NCBI GenBank assembly: GCA_965641885.1
Contig: OZ282574.1
Location: 4,588,001-4,652,000 of the forward strand
DNA: 64,000 nucleotides
Direction: 5' to 3'
Source of the DNA: Pseudophaeobacter sp965641885
GTDB taxonomy: Bacteria > Pseudomonadota > Alphaproteobacteria > Rhodobacterales > Rhodobacteraceae
Under the pieces are notes generated by a model, which saw nothing but the letters and a program-made list of their open reading frames with translations, searched no databases and was not told the DNA's origin. This document shows, one piece after another, positions 33,286 to 42,413 of the stretch (the first letter of the stretch is position 1; every line of letters starts with the position of its first letter). The translations under genes and the position numbers were made by a program.

Positions 33286-34337
33286 CAGGCGGGGACAAAT
33301 TTGCGAAATGTTGCCTCGGCCCGACCCCAAACGCCCTCGGTCAGGTCGCTTAGCGTTAACAGCGAAGGCAACAGCTGGGCTGCATAGTCTTGCGAGCTTT
33401 CTACCGGCAACATCGAGGGCAGGTTGTCGATTGCCATCACATCCATCACCGGATCCGTCGCGACACGCAGTGCCGGGGCGTCCCAGCTGGTGGCCTGATT
33501 GTAGACGGGCACCGGGTTGTAATCACTGTCCGGGTCGCAGGCGACATCGCCGATTGCAGTCAGGCGGCGCTCTGCAGTCAGGGCTTCTTTTGGCACAAAC
33601 ACAGGTGTTCCGGGGCGGGCAAAGATGCAGTTGAGAAACAGATCATGCTGCAAAATCTCGGGGAAGGGGCCACCGCTGGCGGTCTCAGCCATGTCCCATT
33701 TGGTCACCGCGACACCCATGGCCTCGCAGAGATCCGCAGCGCCAGTGCCAACGCGTCCCATAGCGCCGATGACAATGGCCGAGGGGCGTGCCGCCGCTAT
33801 TGCGTCCAGCTCAGCCCCCAGCTCGGTCAGCAGCGCATCCTTGCCGGGATAGATACCAACGGGCGCACAGATTTCTCCCCGCTGCTGGGCGCACCAGCTT
33901 TTCAGCGTCACGGCAGCCCCGGCATAGCCAGCCCAATAGCCAAAGGCGGCAACGCGACGGCCGGTCTCATCTACCAGATACTCCAAATCATATAGCGTGC
34001 CACCCCCGGCCTGAAACCGCTGCAGCAGGGCTTTGCCGGAATGCTGGCCTTTAAAGGCATGGCCAAACATGATGTGGCGATGCGGCAGGGGTGTTCCGTC
34101 TTCCGGCAGCTCTTTCAGGCCAAAAATGATGGCATCCGCCGGGGCCGTGGGCCAGGAGTTCTCAGCGGCAATCTCGCAGCCGGCATCGATGTAGCCCTGC
34201 AGCGGAATCGCACGCACCGTGCTCTCCTCAACCGTGACATTGATGCCGCCTGACAGTAGTGCCTTGGCGCCTTCGGGGGTCAGGCCCACGCGGTCTTCAT
34301 TGGGGCGCTGCTCGGCCCGTACCCAGAGATGTGTCAT
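33285..34337 (-). CDS. Saccharopine dehydrogenase (LYS1/LKR type, lysine-forming)
   Basis: 350 residues, alanine dehydrogenase/PNT-like fold. The N-terminus LWVRAEQRPNEDRVGLTPEG (3-22) is the substrate-binding arginine block of LYS1 and of the LKR half of plant/animal LKR-SDH. Further landmarks are MFGHAFKGQ, FGYWAGYAGAA and GAMGRVGTGAADL (nucleotide site). It joins lysine and 2-oxoglutarate into saccharopine or the reverse. The start at 34337 follows AAAGGA; an in-frame opening to 34487 would overlap the GST gene. It couples with SemiSWEET and with the LYS9-type gene downstream. Confidence 0.9.
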   Translation of the reverse strand: MTHLWVRAEQRPNEDRVGLTPEGAKALLSGGINVTVEESTVRAIPLQGYIDAGCEIAAENSWPTAPADAIIFGLKELPEDGTPLPHRHIMFGHAFKGQHSGKALLQRFQAGGGTLYDLEYLVDETGRRVAAFGYWAGYAGAAVTLKSWCAQQRGEICAPVGIYPGKDALLTELGAELDAIAAARPSAIVIGAMGRVGTGAADLCEAMGVAVTKWDMAETASGGPFPEILQHDLFLNCIFARPGTPVFVPKEALTAERRLTAIGDVACDPDSDYNPVPVYNQATSWDAPALRVATDPVMDVMAIDNLPSMLPVESSQDYAAQLLPSLLTLSDLTEGVWGRAEATFRKFVPA

Positions 34338-34348
34338 AGTCGCGTCCT

Positions 34349-34963
34349 TTAAAGCATTCCTTTGGCAGTGACCGCGCGCACCGAAGGGCGCTGTTCCATT
34401 GCCGTCATGAAGGATTGGATTTTTGGAAAACCTGCAAGCTCTACCCCATCGCCGCTGAGCCAGGTGCAGATCACATAGAGATAGCAATCCGCGAGGCTAA
34501 CGGCGTCACCCAGTACAAAAGGTCCACGCAGCCCGAATTGGCTGATATGCGCACAGGACGCGGCCATGGTTTCGGGCACGCGTGCCTGCATGTCCTTGTA
34601 ACTGGAGGTCTTGGTGGCCCAGCGGCTGCCGCGCATTTTATGCGCGTGGTTCACATGCATGGTCGAGGCAAGATAGTACATCACCTCCCGCATCCGGGCC
34701 AACAGCAGCGGATCACTGGGGCGCAGCCCTGCTGCGGGCGCGAGATCGGCGATATACTCCAGCAAGGCGCCGGTTTCGGTCAGGATGCCGCCGTCAATCG
34801 CCAGCGCGGGAACCCGGCCCTTGGGGTTGATCTGGGAATAGGCCTCGCTCATCTGTTCTTTGCTGGCAAAATCAACCTTGATGGCCTCATAGTCGAGACC
34901 GGCCTCTTCCAGGGCGATCGCGACAGCAACCGAGATGGTATGGGGTGCAAAGTAGAGCTGCAT
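34349..34963 (-). CDS. Glutathione S-transferase family protein
   Basis: 204 residues. N-terminal thioredoxin-like domain with MQLYFAPHTISVAVAIALEE (1-20), the cis-proline region INPKGRVPAL and the glutathione-binding ETGALLEYIA; C-terminal helical domain with LADCYLYVIC and the conserved aspartate of the N-capping box. The usual catalytic Ser/Tyr/Cys at the N-terminus is not obvious (T9 or S11 are candidates). It is the second gene of the five-gene minus-strand run, 11 bases before the LYS1-type gene. Substrate unknown; a detoxifying role for an aldehyde product is a guess. Confidence 0.9.
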   Translation of the reverse strand: MQLYFAPHTISVAVAIALEEAGLDYEAIKVDFASKEQMSEAYSQINPKGRVPALAIDGGILTETGALLEYIADLAPAAGLRPSDPLLLARMREVMYYLASTMHVNHAHKMRGSRWATKTSSYKDMQARVPETMAASCAHISQFGLRGPFVLGDAVSLADCYLYVICTWLSGDGVELAGFPKIQSFMTAMEQRPSVRAVTAKGML

Positions 34964-34993
34964 TTTGATCTCCTGGCTGAGGCTTTGGCATGC

Positions 34994-35644
34994 CTACAGA
35001 TGTGTTTGTGCGTATTGACGTTCGGGGGTCTCCAGATGCGGGACCGAGTTGAACAGAACCGGGCTCAGATGGCCACCAATGGGGAACAGGCGGTGCATCG
35101 AGGTATTCATGATCGCCAGGGCCATGCGCGCCATGCCATTGGTATCCAGCCCCATGGCCTGACGCATCGCCATTGAGATAAAGCCCCCCGAGGTCACCAC
35201 CAGTGCAGGCCCGTCGCCGTCAGAAATCTCAGCCAGCACCGACTGGGTGCGGGCCTCAAAATCCTCCCAGCTTTCGGGCGGGGTGTCGATCTCGCCTGCT
35301 GCCCAGGCTTTGAATACCTTTGGCAGATGCGCAATAAAACCCTCGCGCTCCTGCGGCACCGCCAGCCCGTACTGGACCTCCATCAACTGCGCCATGGTGA
35401 AATATTCCATCTCGTTCAGGCGCGCATCCTGGGTGACCTGGCCGTACCCCATACCCGAAGCGGTCTCGATATGGCGGGTCAGAGTGCCTGAATAGATCCG
35501 GGGATGATGCGCGCCGCTGGCCTCCAGATGGCTCCCCAGCCAGGCGGCCTGTTGATGGCCAAGATCGCTCAAACGGTCATAGCTGACTTCATCGCGAGCC
35601 TCTGTGTTGGCCTGCCCGTGGCGGATCAGGGTGATGTGTGTCAT
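34994..35644 (-). CDS. Histidine phosphatase superfamily protein
   Basis: 216 residues. The catalytic LIRHGQANTEARDEVSYDRL block is near the N-terminus (5-24), with SGTLTRHIETA (second arginine), the NEMEYF loop and the second histidine in ALVVTSGGFI replaced: the usual GHGG/SHGG is TSGG, so the second catalytic histidine is missing. It may be a weak phosphatase or a binding protein. The start at 35644 is used; ATG 35653 and an opening to 35734 are alternatives. First gene of the five-gene run, with about 300 bases of non-coding sequence upstream. Confidence 0.85.
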   Translation of the reverse strand: MTHITLIRHGQANTEARDEVSYDRLSDLGHQQAAWLGSHLEASGAHHPRIYSGTLTRHIETASGMGYGQVTQDARLNEMEYFTMAQLMEVQYGLAVPQEREGFIAHLPKVFKAWAAGEIDTPPESWEDFEARTQSVLAEISDGDGPALVVTSGGFISMAMRQAMGLDTNGMARMALAIMNTSMHRLFPIGGHLSPVLFNSVPHLETPERQYAQTHL

Positions 35645-35939
35645 GCGGCGCATCCCATTTCTGTGTGTGAATTTCATAAGTGAGCAGCCAGCGACATGGA
35701 AGAGAGGGTTTCGCCGCGAGCAGAAGTTTTCCATGCGTCGAAAGCGCCCTGGTGTTTGTCGCGCTGAAAGAGGGGTGGAATTGTTCGTTTTGTGCTATTT
35801 TACCGCAGGTATGGTTAAATGGCCGGGATGGTGGAGAGTGCCATTGCGCAATGAGGAAAGGCGTGGAATAAAAATAGTTAACGCATAATGCGCAAAGACT
35901 GGTGGCACCCGCTAGCTAACCAAAAACAAAGGTAAAACC

Positions 35940-37133
35940 ATGACCCTGAACCCCGATCGGTTTCTCGAAGATTTGCACTGTTTGCGATCCTTTGGAGCAT
36001 CTGGCGTGGGTAAAGGGGTGATACGCCCGGCCTTTTCCGCTGTGGATATTGCGGCCCGCCGCTGGTTGGCCTCGCGGATGGCTGAGGCTGATCTCGATGT
36101 GCATTTTGATCCCATTGGCAACCTTTTTGGCGTCAATGGGCAAAAATCCCTCTTGATCGGATCCCATAGCGATAGCCAGCCCGAGGGCGGCTGGCTGGAT
36201 GGCGCTTTGGGCGTTGTTGCCGGTCTGGAAATCGCCCGCGCGGCAAAGGAAGCCGGTGGGCCACCCATCTCGGTGGTGAATTTTCAGGATGAAGAGGGCC
36301 GGTTTGGTATTCTGACCGGCTCGGATGTGTGGACCGGGAAGATTTCGCTGGCAGAGGCAGACATGCTGACTGACAACGATGGTCTGGCTTTGGGCGCCGT
36401 TCGGGCCCGCATGTCAGGCCGGGCCAGGGATTTCCTGCCGCATGATATGTTTCATGGTTTCATTGAGATGCACATCGAACAGGGGCCCGGAATGGATGCT
36501 GCTGGCGACCAGATCGGTGTCGTGAGTGACATTGTCGGGATCCGCGAGGTGCGCATCAGAATTCTCGGACGCCAGAACCATGCCGGGACTACTCCGATGG
36601 CGCTGCGGCAAGATGCATTTCAGGCGCTCAGTGAGTTTAACCAGCGGATCAATGCCCGTTTTGCTGCGCTGGCCACTTCTGCCACGGTCTGGACACTTGG
36701 CCACGCAGATATTTCGCCCAATGCGTCTTCGGTGGTGCCGGGATGTGCCTTCTTTTCCCTGCAATGGCGCGATGGCGATGCGACGCGACTGGACAAAATG
36801 GAAGAGATCGTTCGTGAGGTCGCAGGTGAGATCGCACAGGATCTGCAAGTGAAGGTCGAGCTGGGCGATATCGGTGGCATTGCACCCGCCGCGATGGATG
36901 CGCGCCTGAAAACGGCCCTGCGCGACTCGGCCGAGGCGCTGGCGCCGGGAAAATGGCTGGATCTGCCCTCTGGAGCGCTGCATGACGCGGCCAATGTGGC
37001 GCAGGTGATCCCCTCGGCGATGCTGTTTGTACCCTCGATTGGCGGCATCAGCCACGCCTTTGACGAAGATACCAAAGAGGCAGATCTGGTAAAGGGGCTG
37101 GAGGTTCTGAACCGCGCAGCGCTCTCTTTGTAG
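35940..37133 (+). CDS. M20-type Zn hydrolase, allantoate amidohydrolase / N-carbamoyl-L-amino-acid hydrolase
   Basis: 397 residues. Dinuclear metal ligands are visible: GSHSDSQPEGGWLDGALGV (H near 79, D near 90), FQDEEGRFG (E), FIEMHIEQGP (H) and the C-terminal GGISHAFDE (H). The lid domain has QNHAGTTPMALRQDAF. The family cleaves N-carbamoyl amino acids, beta-ureidopropionate or allantoate; the substrate cannot be told from the sequence, though no pyrimidine or purine catabolic genes are adjacent. A small perfect dyad CGCATAATGCG (35882-35892) lies in its leader. It diverges from the histidine phosphatase operon. Confidence 0.88.
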   Translation: MTLNPDRFLEDLHCLRSFGASGVGKGVIRPAFSAVDIAARRWLASRMAEADLDVHFDPIGNLFGVNGQKSLLIGSHSDSQPEGGWLDGALGVVAGLEIARAAKEAGGPPISVVNFQDEEGRFGILTGSDVWTGKISLAEADMLTDNDGLALGAVRARMSGRARDFLPHDMFHGFIEMHIEQGPGMDAAGDQIGVVSDIVGIREVRIRILGRQNHAGTTPMALRQDAFQALSEFNQRINARFAALATSATVWTLGHADISPNASSVVPGCAFFSLQWRDGDATRLDKMEEIVREVAGEIAQDLQVKVELGDIGGIAPAAMDARLKTALRDSAEALAPGKWLDLPSGALHDAANVAQVIPSAMLFVPSIGGISHAFDEDTKEADLVKGLEVLNRAALSL

Positions 37134-37198
37134 CAAAGCCAATACGCGCCCTGCTTGACCAGGCCCGCGCGTCGGATAAAGCGGGGCGTGTCGCAGGA

Positions 37199-37426
37199 TC
37201 AGCTGCGGGCGTAGCCGCGTTTCAACATGCGATTGCGGTGTTTGTCCGCCGCCAGAGAGGCGTCGCGCAGATTGTCGTAGATATTGATGGCGCATTGGCC
37301 ATTGCTGCCCGCCATGCCCCATTCCCGCAGAACAGAGACCTCGGAAAACAGGTTCAGAGCCAGTTCAATCCGGTAAAACCGGGAGCGACGGCGTTGCGCT
37401 TGGCTATAGAGCAGACAGGTGGCCAT
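37199..37426 (-). CDS. WGR domain small protein
   Basis: 75 residues consisting almost entirely of a WGR domain: SRFYRIELALNLFSEVSVLR (15-34), EWGMAGSNGQ (WGR becomes WGM here) and DNLRDASLAADKHRNRMLKRGY (51-72). WGR domains occur in PARPs and in poorly characterised bacterial proteins and are thought to bind nucleic acid. The family in Rhodobacteraceae is short, as here. The next feature downstream is the carbamoylase on the other strand (convergent). Function not established. Confidence 0.85.
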   Translation of the reverse strand: MATCLLYSQAQRRRSRFYRIELALNLFSEVSVLREWGMAGSNGQCAINIYDNLRDASLAADKHRNRMLKRGYARS

Positions 37427-37500
37427 ACGGTGATTCTATACCAGAGCGATTCGTCCCGGCAAGAGGCAGATGACAGTATCTTTTGGCGGCAACGCAGGAC

Positions 37501-38205
37501 TCAGCTCCAGCTCACATCGCCCAGAAAAATATAGCCAGCCCCGTATATGGTTTTGATCAGGCGCGGGTTTTTGGGGTCTTCTCGCAGTTTGGTGCGCAGG
37601 CGCGACACCCGCACATCCATGGCGCGATCAAAACTGTCTCCGGCACCACCGCCCAGGCTTTCTTGCATCTGGGCCCGTGAGATCAGGCGCTTTGGGCTGT
37701 CGAGGAACAGGCGCAACACCTCGCCCTCGGCATGGGAAAACGGGGTTTCGGCACCGCTGTCATCCTCGAGAACGTAGCGGTCAAAATGTGCGGTCCAGCC
37801 GGCAAAGCTGGCGGAATTGCCGCTTACGGGCTGGCTGCGGGGGCCTGACCGCAGGCGGGCCCGGATACGCGCGACCACCTCGGCGGGGTCAAAGGGTTTG
37901 GTGATGTAGTCATCAGCCCCCAGCTCCAGTCCGGTGACACGATCCTGCACCTGCGCCCGACCCGAGATGATGATGACGGCGGCACCCTGTTCCAGCGCCA
38001 GCCGGTGGACCAGGGTCAGCCCATCCACGTCCGGCAGCGACAGGTCCACCAGACAGACATCCGGCGTCACCCGTTTTAACGAGGCCTCAAATTCGCGGGC
38101 GCGGGCAAAGCTCTGGGTGCGGAACCCCGCCTCTTCGAGGCAGTCAGTGAGGATCTGGCGAATTTCCGGCTCGTCGTCCAGAATGGTGACAAGAGGCGCG
38201 GTCAT
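37501..38205 (-). CDS. OmpR-family response regulator
   Basis: 234 residues. The receiver domain (1-118) has the acidic pocket D10/D11, the phosphoacceptor D54 in CLVDLSLPDVDG and K103 in ITKPFDP. The C-terminal winged helix (about 135-232) shows LISRAQMQESL, RAMDVRVSRLRTKL and TIYGAGYIF. It starts inside the stop of the hybrid kinase (4-base overlap), so they form one two-component system. The divergent neighbour is the acyl-CoA-ligase/ABC operon, the most likely target. Confidence 0.94.
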   Translation of the reverse strand: MTAPLVTILDDEPEIRQILTDCLEEAGFRTQSFARAREFEASLKRVTPDVCLVDLSLPDVDGLTLVHRLALEQGAAVIIISGRAQVQDRVTGLELGADDYITKPFDPAEVVARIRARLRSGPRSQPVSGNSASFAGWTAHFDRYVLEDDSGAETPFSHAEGEVLRLFLDSPKRLISRAQMQESLGGGAGDSFDRAMDVRVSRLRTKLREDPKNPRLIKTIYGAGYIFLGDVSWS

Positions 38206-40103
38206 GCTGGTGTCTCCGGGTTGATGAGGGCGGACAGTTGCTGGGCATCAAAGGGTTTTTGCAGAACAGGCGCAGCCTTTAAGGCCATGCGAAACTGTGG
38301 ATCACTGGGCGGCAGCGAGGTCATCAGTATCATTGGCAGACCGGAGCCTTTCAGGCGTTGCGCAAGATCAATTCCAGTGGCCTCACCCTCGAGACGCACA
38401 TCCGACAATACCAGTGCGATATCGGGGATATCAACGGCCAATGCTGCGGCTTCATCGACGCTGGTGGCCTCGACGACCGAATAGCCAAGATCAATCAGCA
38501 TATCGCGGAAGGTGGCGCGCAGATCTTCGCTGTCCTCGACCAGCAGGGCAAGGCCACCACGGGCGTCAGGCGCCAGCCGATAGGGCAGGCGCAGCGTGAC
38601 ACTGGCACCCGAGACCGTATTGCCCACCCGCATATCGCCACCTGCGGATTTTGCCATATCGTAGACCATGGGCAGCCCGAGGCCGGACCCCTCGCTGCCC
38701 TTGGTGGTGAAAAAGGGATTGAGCGCATTCGCCAGCGCGTCGGCTGAGAAGCCGGGACCGGTGTCAGAGACGCTAATCTCCAGCCAGACCTGTCCCATCA
38801 CATGGGCGCTGACGGTGATCTGGCCGTTGACGCCACAGGCATCGCGGGCGTTCAGGATCAGGTTGAGCAGCGCATCCTGCAGCTTACCCGCGTCCAGCAA
38901 CAGCAGCACATCCGGGGTGTTGTCCAGCACGCTTAACCCCAATCCCTGCGGCAGGGAGGGCGTGGCGAGGATCTTCAGCTCGGACAAAAGCGCATGCATA
39001 TTGGTGGCTTGTGGCCGCAGGGTACGTTGGCTGGTCATTTCGGCAATCCGGTTGAGCAGCCGCCCGCCGCGGCGCGCCGCCGACAGCGTGCCGCGCACCA
39101 TCTCGCGGCCCTGGGGCGGCAGCTCCATTTTGTCCAGCTTGCTTTGCATGCCGAGGATAATGGTCAGAAGGTTGGAGAAATCATGCGCCAGCCCCGAGGT
39201 CATCTGCGCCGCCATCTCGCGCCGCCGCGCCTGTTGCAGGGCAACGCGGGCCTGGGTTTCTTCGGTGACATCCATCGACAAAATATAGACGCCGCCGCTT
39301 TTGTCGGGGGTAAAGGCAACCCGGATCCGGCGGCTGTCGTGGGCTTCGGTGAACTCAAACACCGGGCTTTCGCCCTGGTAGGCTGCCATCAGATGCGGCT
39401 CGATCTTGGCAAAGGCCTGCGGGCCAAGGGCGTCTGAAATATGCATTTCGAGAATGTCGGAGGGGCGACTTGGAAAGACCGAGCTCAGCCGTCTGTTGGT
39501 ATAGGTGTAGTGGCCATCGGCGTCGACATGAGCGATATGGGCGGGCATCATCTCGGTGGTAAGGCGGGTGCGGCCTTCGATCTCGGTCAATTGCCGTTTG
39601 GCCTCTTCCAGCGCGTTGATGGTGGCGGCCAGTTTGCGGTTGGTGGCTGAAAGCTCCTCTGTGTGAGAGATCAGCCGGTCTGACATTTCCTCGGAGCGTG
39701 CCCGCAGCAATTGCTCAACCCGTTTGGCGCGGCTGATGTCGGTATAGACGGCAACCCAGCCGCCCTGTGGCAGCGGTGCGCCTTCGATCGAGATCACCTG
39801 ACCATTGGCGCGGGTGCGTTCGATATAATGAGGTTCAAAATCAAGCGCCTGCTCCACACGGGCAGCGACAAATTCCTCGATATCCTCCATCGGGCCGTAT
39901 TCACCGCTGGTGGCGATATGGCGGATCGTGTCGTCAAAGCGCGCCCCAGGCGTGACCAGGGCATCGGGCAGGTTGAACATTTCCTGAAAGCGATTGTTGC
40001 AGACGGCCAGCCGCAGCTCGCTGTCATAGATCGAGATCGCCTGAGCAATCAGGTTGAGCCCGGCTGTGGTCATTGCCGCACGTGTTTTGTCGGATCTGTT
40101 CAT
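38202..40103 (-). CDS. PAS-containing hybrid histidine kinase
   Basis: 633 residues, no membrane helices, so a cytoplasmic sensor. Order: PAS fold (about 15-125, LRLAVCNNRFQEMFNLPD), a coiled coil (130-180), a second PAS (about 183-290), HisKA with H307 in GLAHDFSNLLTIILG, an HATPase domain (N418 in NLILNARDA, DTGPGF, GLGLPMV) and a C-terminal receiver domain with D568 and K616. It is coupled to the response regulator by ATGA. It diverges from the acyl-CoA-ligase gene with dyads between them, consistent with sensing an intracellular compound related to that operon (inference). Confidence 0.93.
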   Translation of the reverse strand: MNRSDKTRAAMTTAGLNLIAQAISIYDSELRLAVCNNRFQEMFNLPDALVTPGARFDDTIRHIATSGEYGPMEDIEEFVAARVEQALDFEPHYIERTRANGQVISIEGAPLPQGGWVAVYTDISRAKRVEQLLRARSEEMSDRLISHTEELSATNRKLAATINALEEAKRQLTEIEGRTRLTTEMMPAHIAHVDADGHYTYTNRRLSSVFPSRPSDILEMHISDALGPQAFAKIEPHLMAAYQGESPVFEFTEAHDSRRIRVAFTPDKSGGVYILSMDVTEETQARVALQQARRREMAAQMTSGLAHDFSNLLTIILGMQSKLDKMELPPQGREMVRGTLSAARRGGRLLNRIAEMTSQRTLRPQATNMHALLSELKILATPSLPQGLGLSVLDNTPDVLLLLDAGKLQDALLNLILNARDACGVNGQITVSAHVMGQVWLEISVSDTGPGFSADALANALNPFFTTKGSEGSGLGLPMVYDMAKSAGGDMRVGNTVSGASVTLRLPYRLAPDARGGLALLVEDSEDLRATFRDMLIDLGYSVVEATSVDEAAALAVDIPDIALVLSDVRLEGEATGIDLAQRLKGSGLPMILMTSLPPSDPQFRMALKAAPVLQKPFDAQQLSALINPETPA

Positions 40104-40175
40104 GGCTCCCCCGCGCCGCTCTTGCGGGCATGGCTATCACTGCCACGCCGGATGGCAAAGAGGCAGCCTTGCGGC

Positions 40176-40283
40176 TTTGACAGAAACCGTCCTGTCAAAT
40201 CCTGGGACGGGTCAAAGTCCGGGCGGGGCGAATCTGGGCAAATGTCGTCCTGTTACAATTCGTAAGATTTGTGAAAACTTCAC
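40176..40283. promoter_or_regulatory. Divergent control region between the kinase and ligase/ABC operons
   Basis: This region holds four dyads. TTTGACA-N10-TGTCAAA (40176-40199, perfect 7-bp arms), CCGTCC...GGACGG (40187-40210), TTAC-AATTC-GTAA (40253-40265) and GTGAA-AAC-TTCAC (40271-40283). The first is the best operator candidate. None can be assigned to a known regulator; the OmpR-type regulator of this locus is the obvious candidate. Confidence 0.5.
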
Positions 40284-40386
40284 GAAAAAGTTGACCCGCT
40301 AGCATGCTGCAGTTCCTAATGGGGACCAGAATCGTGTGACAGCGATCTGCCGGTCGGGGAAGGCCGGAATGGGAGGAGAAAGAACA

Positions 40387-42360
40387 TTGGCTCAGATGCA
40401 GTCAGGCGCTGCAGGGAAACTCTCTCTGCCGGCGCTGCTTGAACGCAACGTTTCGGAATTCGGTGATAAGCCGGCCTACCGGGAAAAAGAATTTGGCATT
40501 TGGCAGTGCTGGACCTGGGCGCAAGCCGCCAAGGAGATCGAGGCACTGGCGCTTGGTCTTATCAATCTTGGTGTGAATGAGGGCGACTTTATCGCCATCA
40601 TCGGCGGCAACCGTCCCTATATGTATTGGTCGATGGTTGCAGCCCAGTCCGTGGGCGCAATTCCGGTGCCGCTGTACCAGGATGCCAACGCCGAAGAGAT
40701 GGCCTATGTGCTGGAGCACTGTGGCGCCCGTTTTGTGATCGCCGCAGATCAGGAACAGGTCGACAAGGTGATCGAGGTCCAGGACCAGTTGCACCAGTTC
40801 GAGCATATGATCTATCTCGACCCGCGCGGATTGCGCAAATATGACCACCACGCGCTGCATGAGTATTCCCATGTGCAAAACCAGGGTCGCGCCGCCTATG
40901 ACGAGTGGATCACCGATCTGCAGGAGCGCCGCGCCAAGCTGACATACGACAGCACCTGCGTGATGCTCTATACCTCGGGCACCACCGGGAAGCCCAAGGG
41001 CGTGGTCCTGTCGAACCGCAATATCATTGAGAGCGCCAAAAACGCCTGTGAGTTCGACAAACTGAAACAGACAGATGAGATCCTCGCCTATCTGCCGATG
41101 GCCTGGGTTGGCGATTTCATCTTCTCAATTGGTCAGGCCTATTGGGCCGGGTTCTGCGTCAACTGCCCCGAAAGCCCCGAGACCATGATGACCGATCTGC
41201 GTGAGATCGGCCCGAGCTACTATTTTGCGCCCCCACGGGTGTTTGAAACCCAGTTGACCAGTGTGATGATCCGCATGGAAGACGCGGGCAATCTCAAGCG
41301 CAAGATGTTCCATCACTTTATGGCACATGCCAAAAAGGTTGGTCCCAGCATTCTCGACGGCAAGCCCGTTGGCCTGATGGACCGGATGAAATACGCGCTG
41401 GGCGACAAGCTGGTCTATGGCCCGCTGAAAGACACGCTGGGCTTTGGCAATGTACGCGTGGGCTACACCGCGGGCGAAGCCATTGGCCCCGAGATTTTTG
41501 AGTTTTACCGCTCGCTTGGGATCAATCTCAAACAGCTTTATGGTCAGACCGAGGCGACAGTTTTCATCACGGTGCAGCCGGATGGCGAAGTGCGGGCCGA
41601 CACCGTTGGTGTCCCGGCGCCGGATGTGGAAATCCGCATCTCTGAAAATGGCGAAATCTTCTACCGCTCACCGGGTACTTTTGTGGAATACTACAAAAAC
41701 CCCGAAAGCACTGCCGATACCAAAGACCCTGAAGGCTGGGTCGCAACAGGGGACGCTGGATTCTTTGAAGAAGACTCTGGCCATCTGCGCATTATCGACC
41801 GGGCTAAAGACGTTGGCAAAATGGCGGACGGCGGCATGTTTGCCCCCAAATTTGTCGAGAACAAACTCAAGTTTTATCCCGATATCCTTGAGGCTGTGCT
41901 GTTCGGCAATGGTAAGGACCGCTGCGTTGCCTTTATCAACATCGACCTTACGGCGGTGGGCAACTGGGCCGAGCGCAACAACATTGCCTATGCCTCCTAT
42001 CAGGAGCTGACCGCGCACCCCAAGGTTCTGCAGTCGATTCAAGAGCATGTCTCTGAGGTGAACAAATCTGTTTCTGATGACAAGATGCTGTCAGGCTGTC
42101 AGGTGCACCGCTTTGTCATCCTGCACAAACAGCTGGATGCGGATGATGGTGAGATGACCCGGACCGGTAAGGTGCGTCGTCGTATCGTCGAAGAGAAATT
42201 CTCTGATATCCTGACCGCGTTGTATGACGGATCAGGCGAGATCTCGACCACCACGGAAGTGACTTACGAGGATGGCCGTAAAGGCGCGATCAGTGCGACG
42301 CTCACCATTATTGATGCGGATCTCGCAGCCGGTGTCCAGCACAAGGTGGCTGCAGAATGA
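40387..42360 (+). CDS. Long-chain-type acyl-CoA synthetase (AMP-binding)
   Basis: 657 residues from the TTG at 40387. AMP-binding motif A3 is YTSGTTGKPKGV, A5 region LYGQTEAT, A7/A8 GWVATGDAG and the closing GEMTRTGKVRRRI. The size and the TWAQAAKEIEALALGL N-terminus resemble FadD/long-chain types, but such ligases next to ABC importers accept various carboxylic acids. The ribosome site GGAGG (40372-40376) points to TTG 40387 (spacing 10) rather than ATG 40396 (spacing 19). First gene of an operon with livG, livH, a small membrane protein, livM, binding protein, livF and a PaaK-like protein. Confidence 0.92.
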   Translation: MAQMQSGAAGKLSLPALLERNVSEFGDKPAYREKEFGIWQCWTWAQAAKEIEALALGLINLGVNEGDFIAIIGGNRPYMYWSMVAAQSVGAIPVPLYQDANAEEMAYVLEHCGARFVIAADQEQVDKVIEVQDQLHQFEHMIYLDPRGLRKYDHHALHEYSHVQNQGRAAYDEWITDLQERRAKLTYDSTCVMLYTSGTTGKPKGVVLSNRNIIESAKNACEFDKLKQTDEILAYLPMAWVGDFIFSIGQAYWAGFCVNCPESPETMMTDLREIGPSYYFAPPRVFETQLTSVMIRMEDAGNLKRKMFHHFMAHAKKVGPSILDGKPVGLMDRMKYALGDKLVYGPLKDTLGFGNVRVGYTAGEAIGPEIFEFYRSLGINLKQLYGQTEATVFITVQPDGEVRADTVGVPAPDVEIRISENGEIFYRSPGTFVEYYKNPESTADTKDPEGWVATGDAGFFEEDSGHLRIIDRAKDVGKMADGGMFAPKFVENKLKFYPDILEAVLFGNGKDRCVAFINIDLTAVGNWAERNNIAYASYQELTAHPKVLQSIQEHVSEVNKSVSDDKMLSGCQVHRFVILHKQLDADDGEMTRTGKVRRRIVEEKFSDILTALYDGSGEISTTTEVTYEDGRKGAISATLTIIDADLAAGVQHKVAAE

Positions 42361-42413
42361 GCAACAGGCACTCAGATTGTCGCCTCACGCTATGTGCATC
42401 CCCTGGTCCGGTC

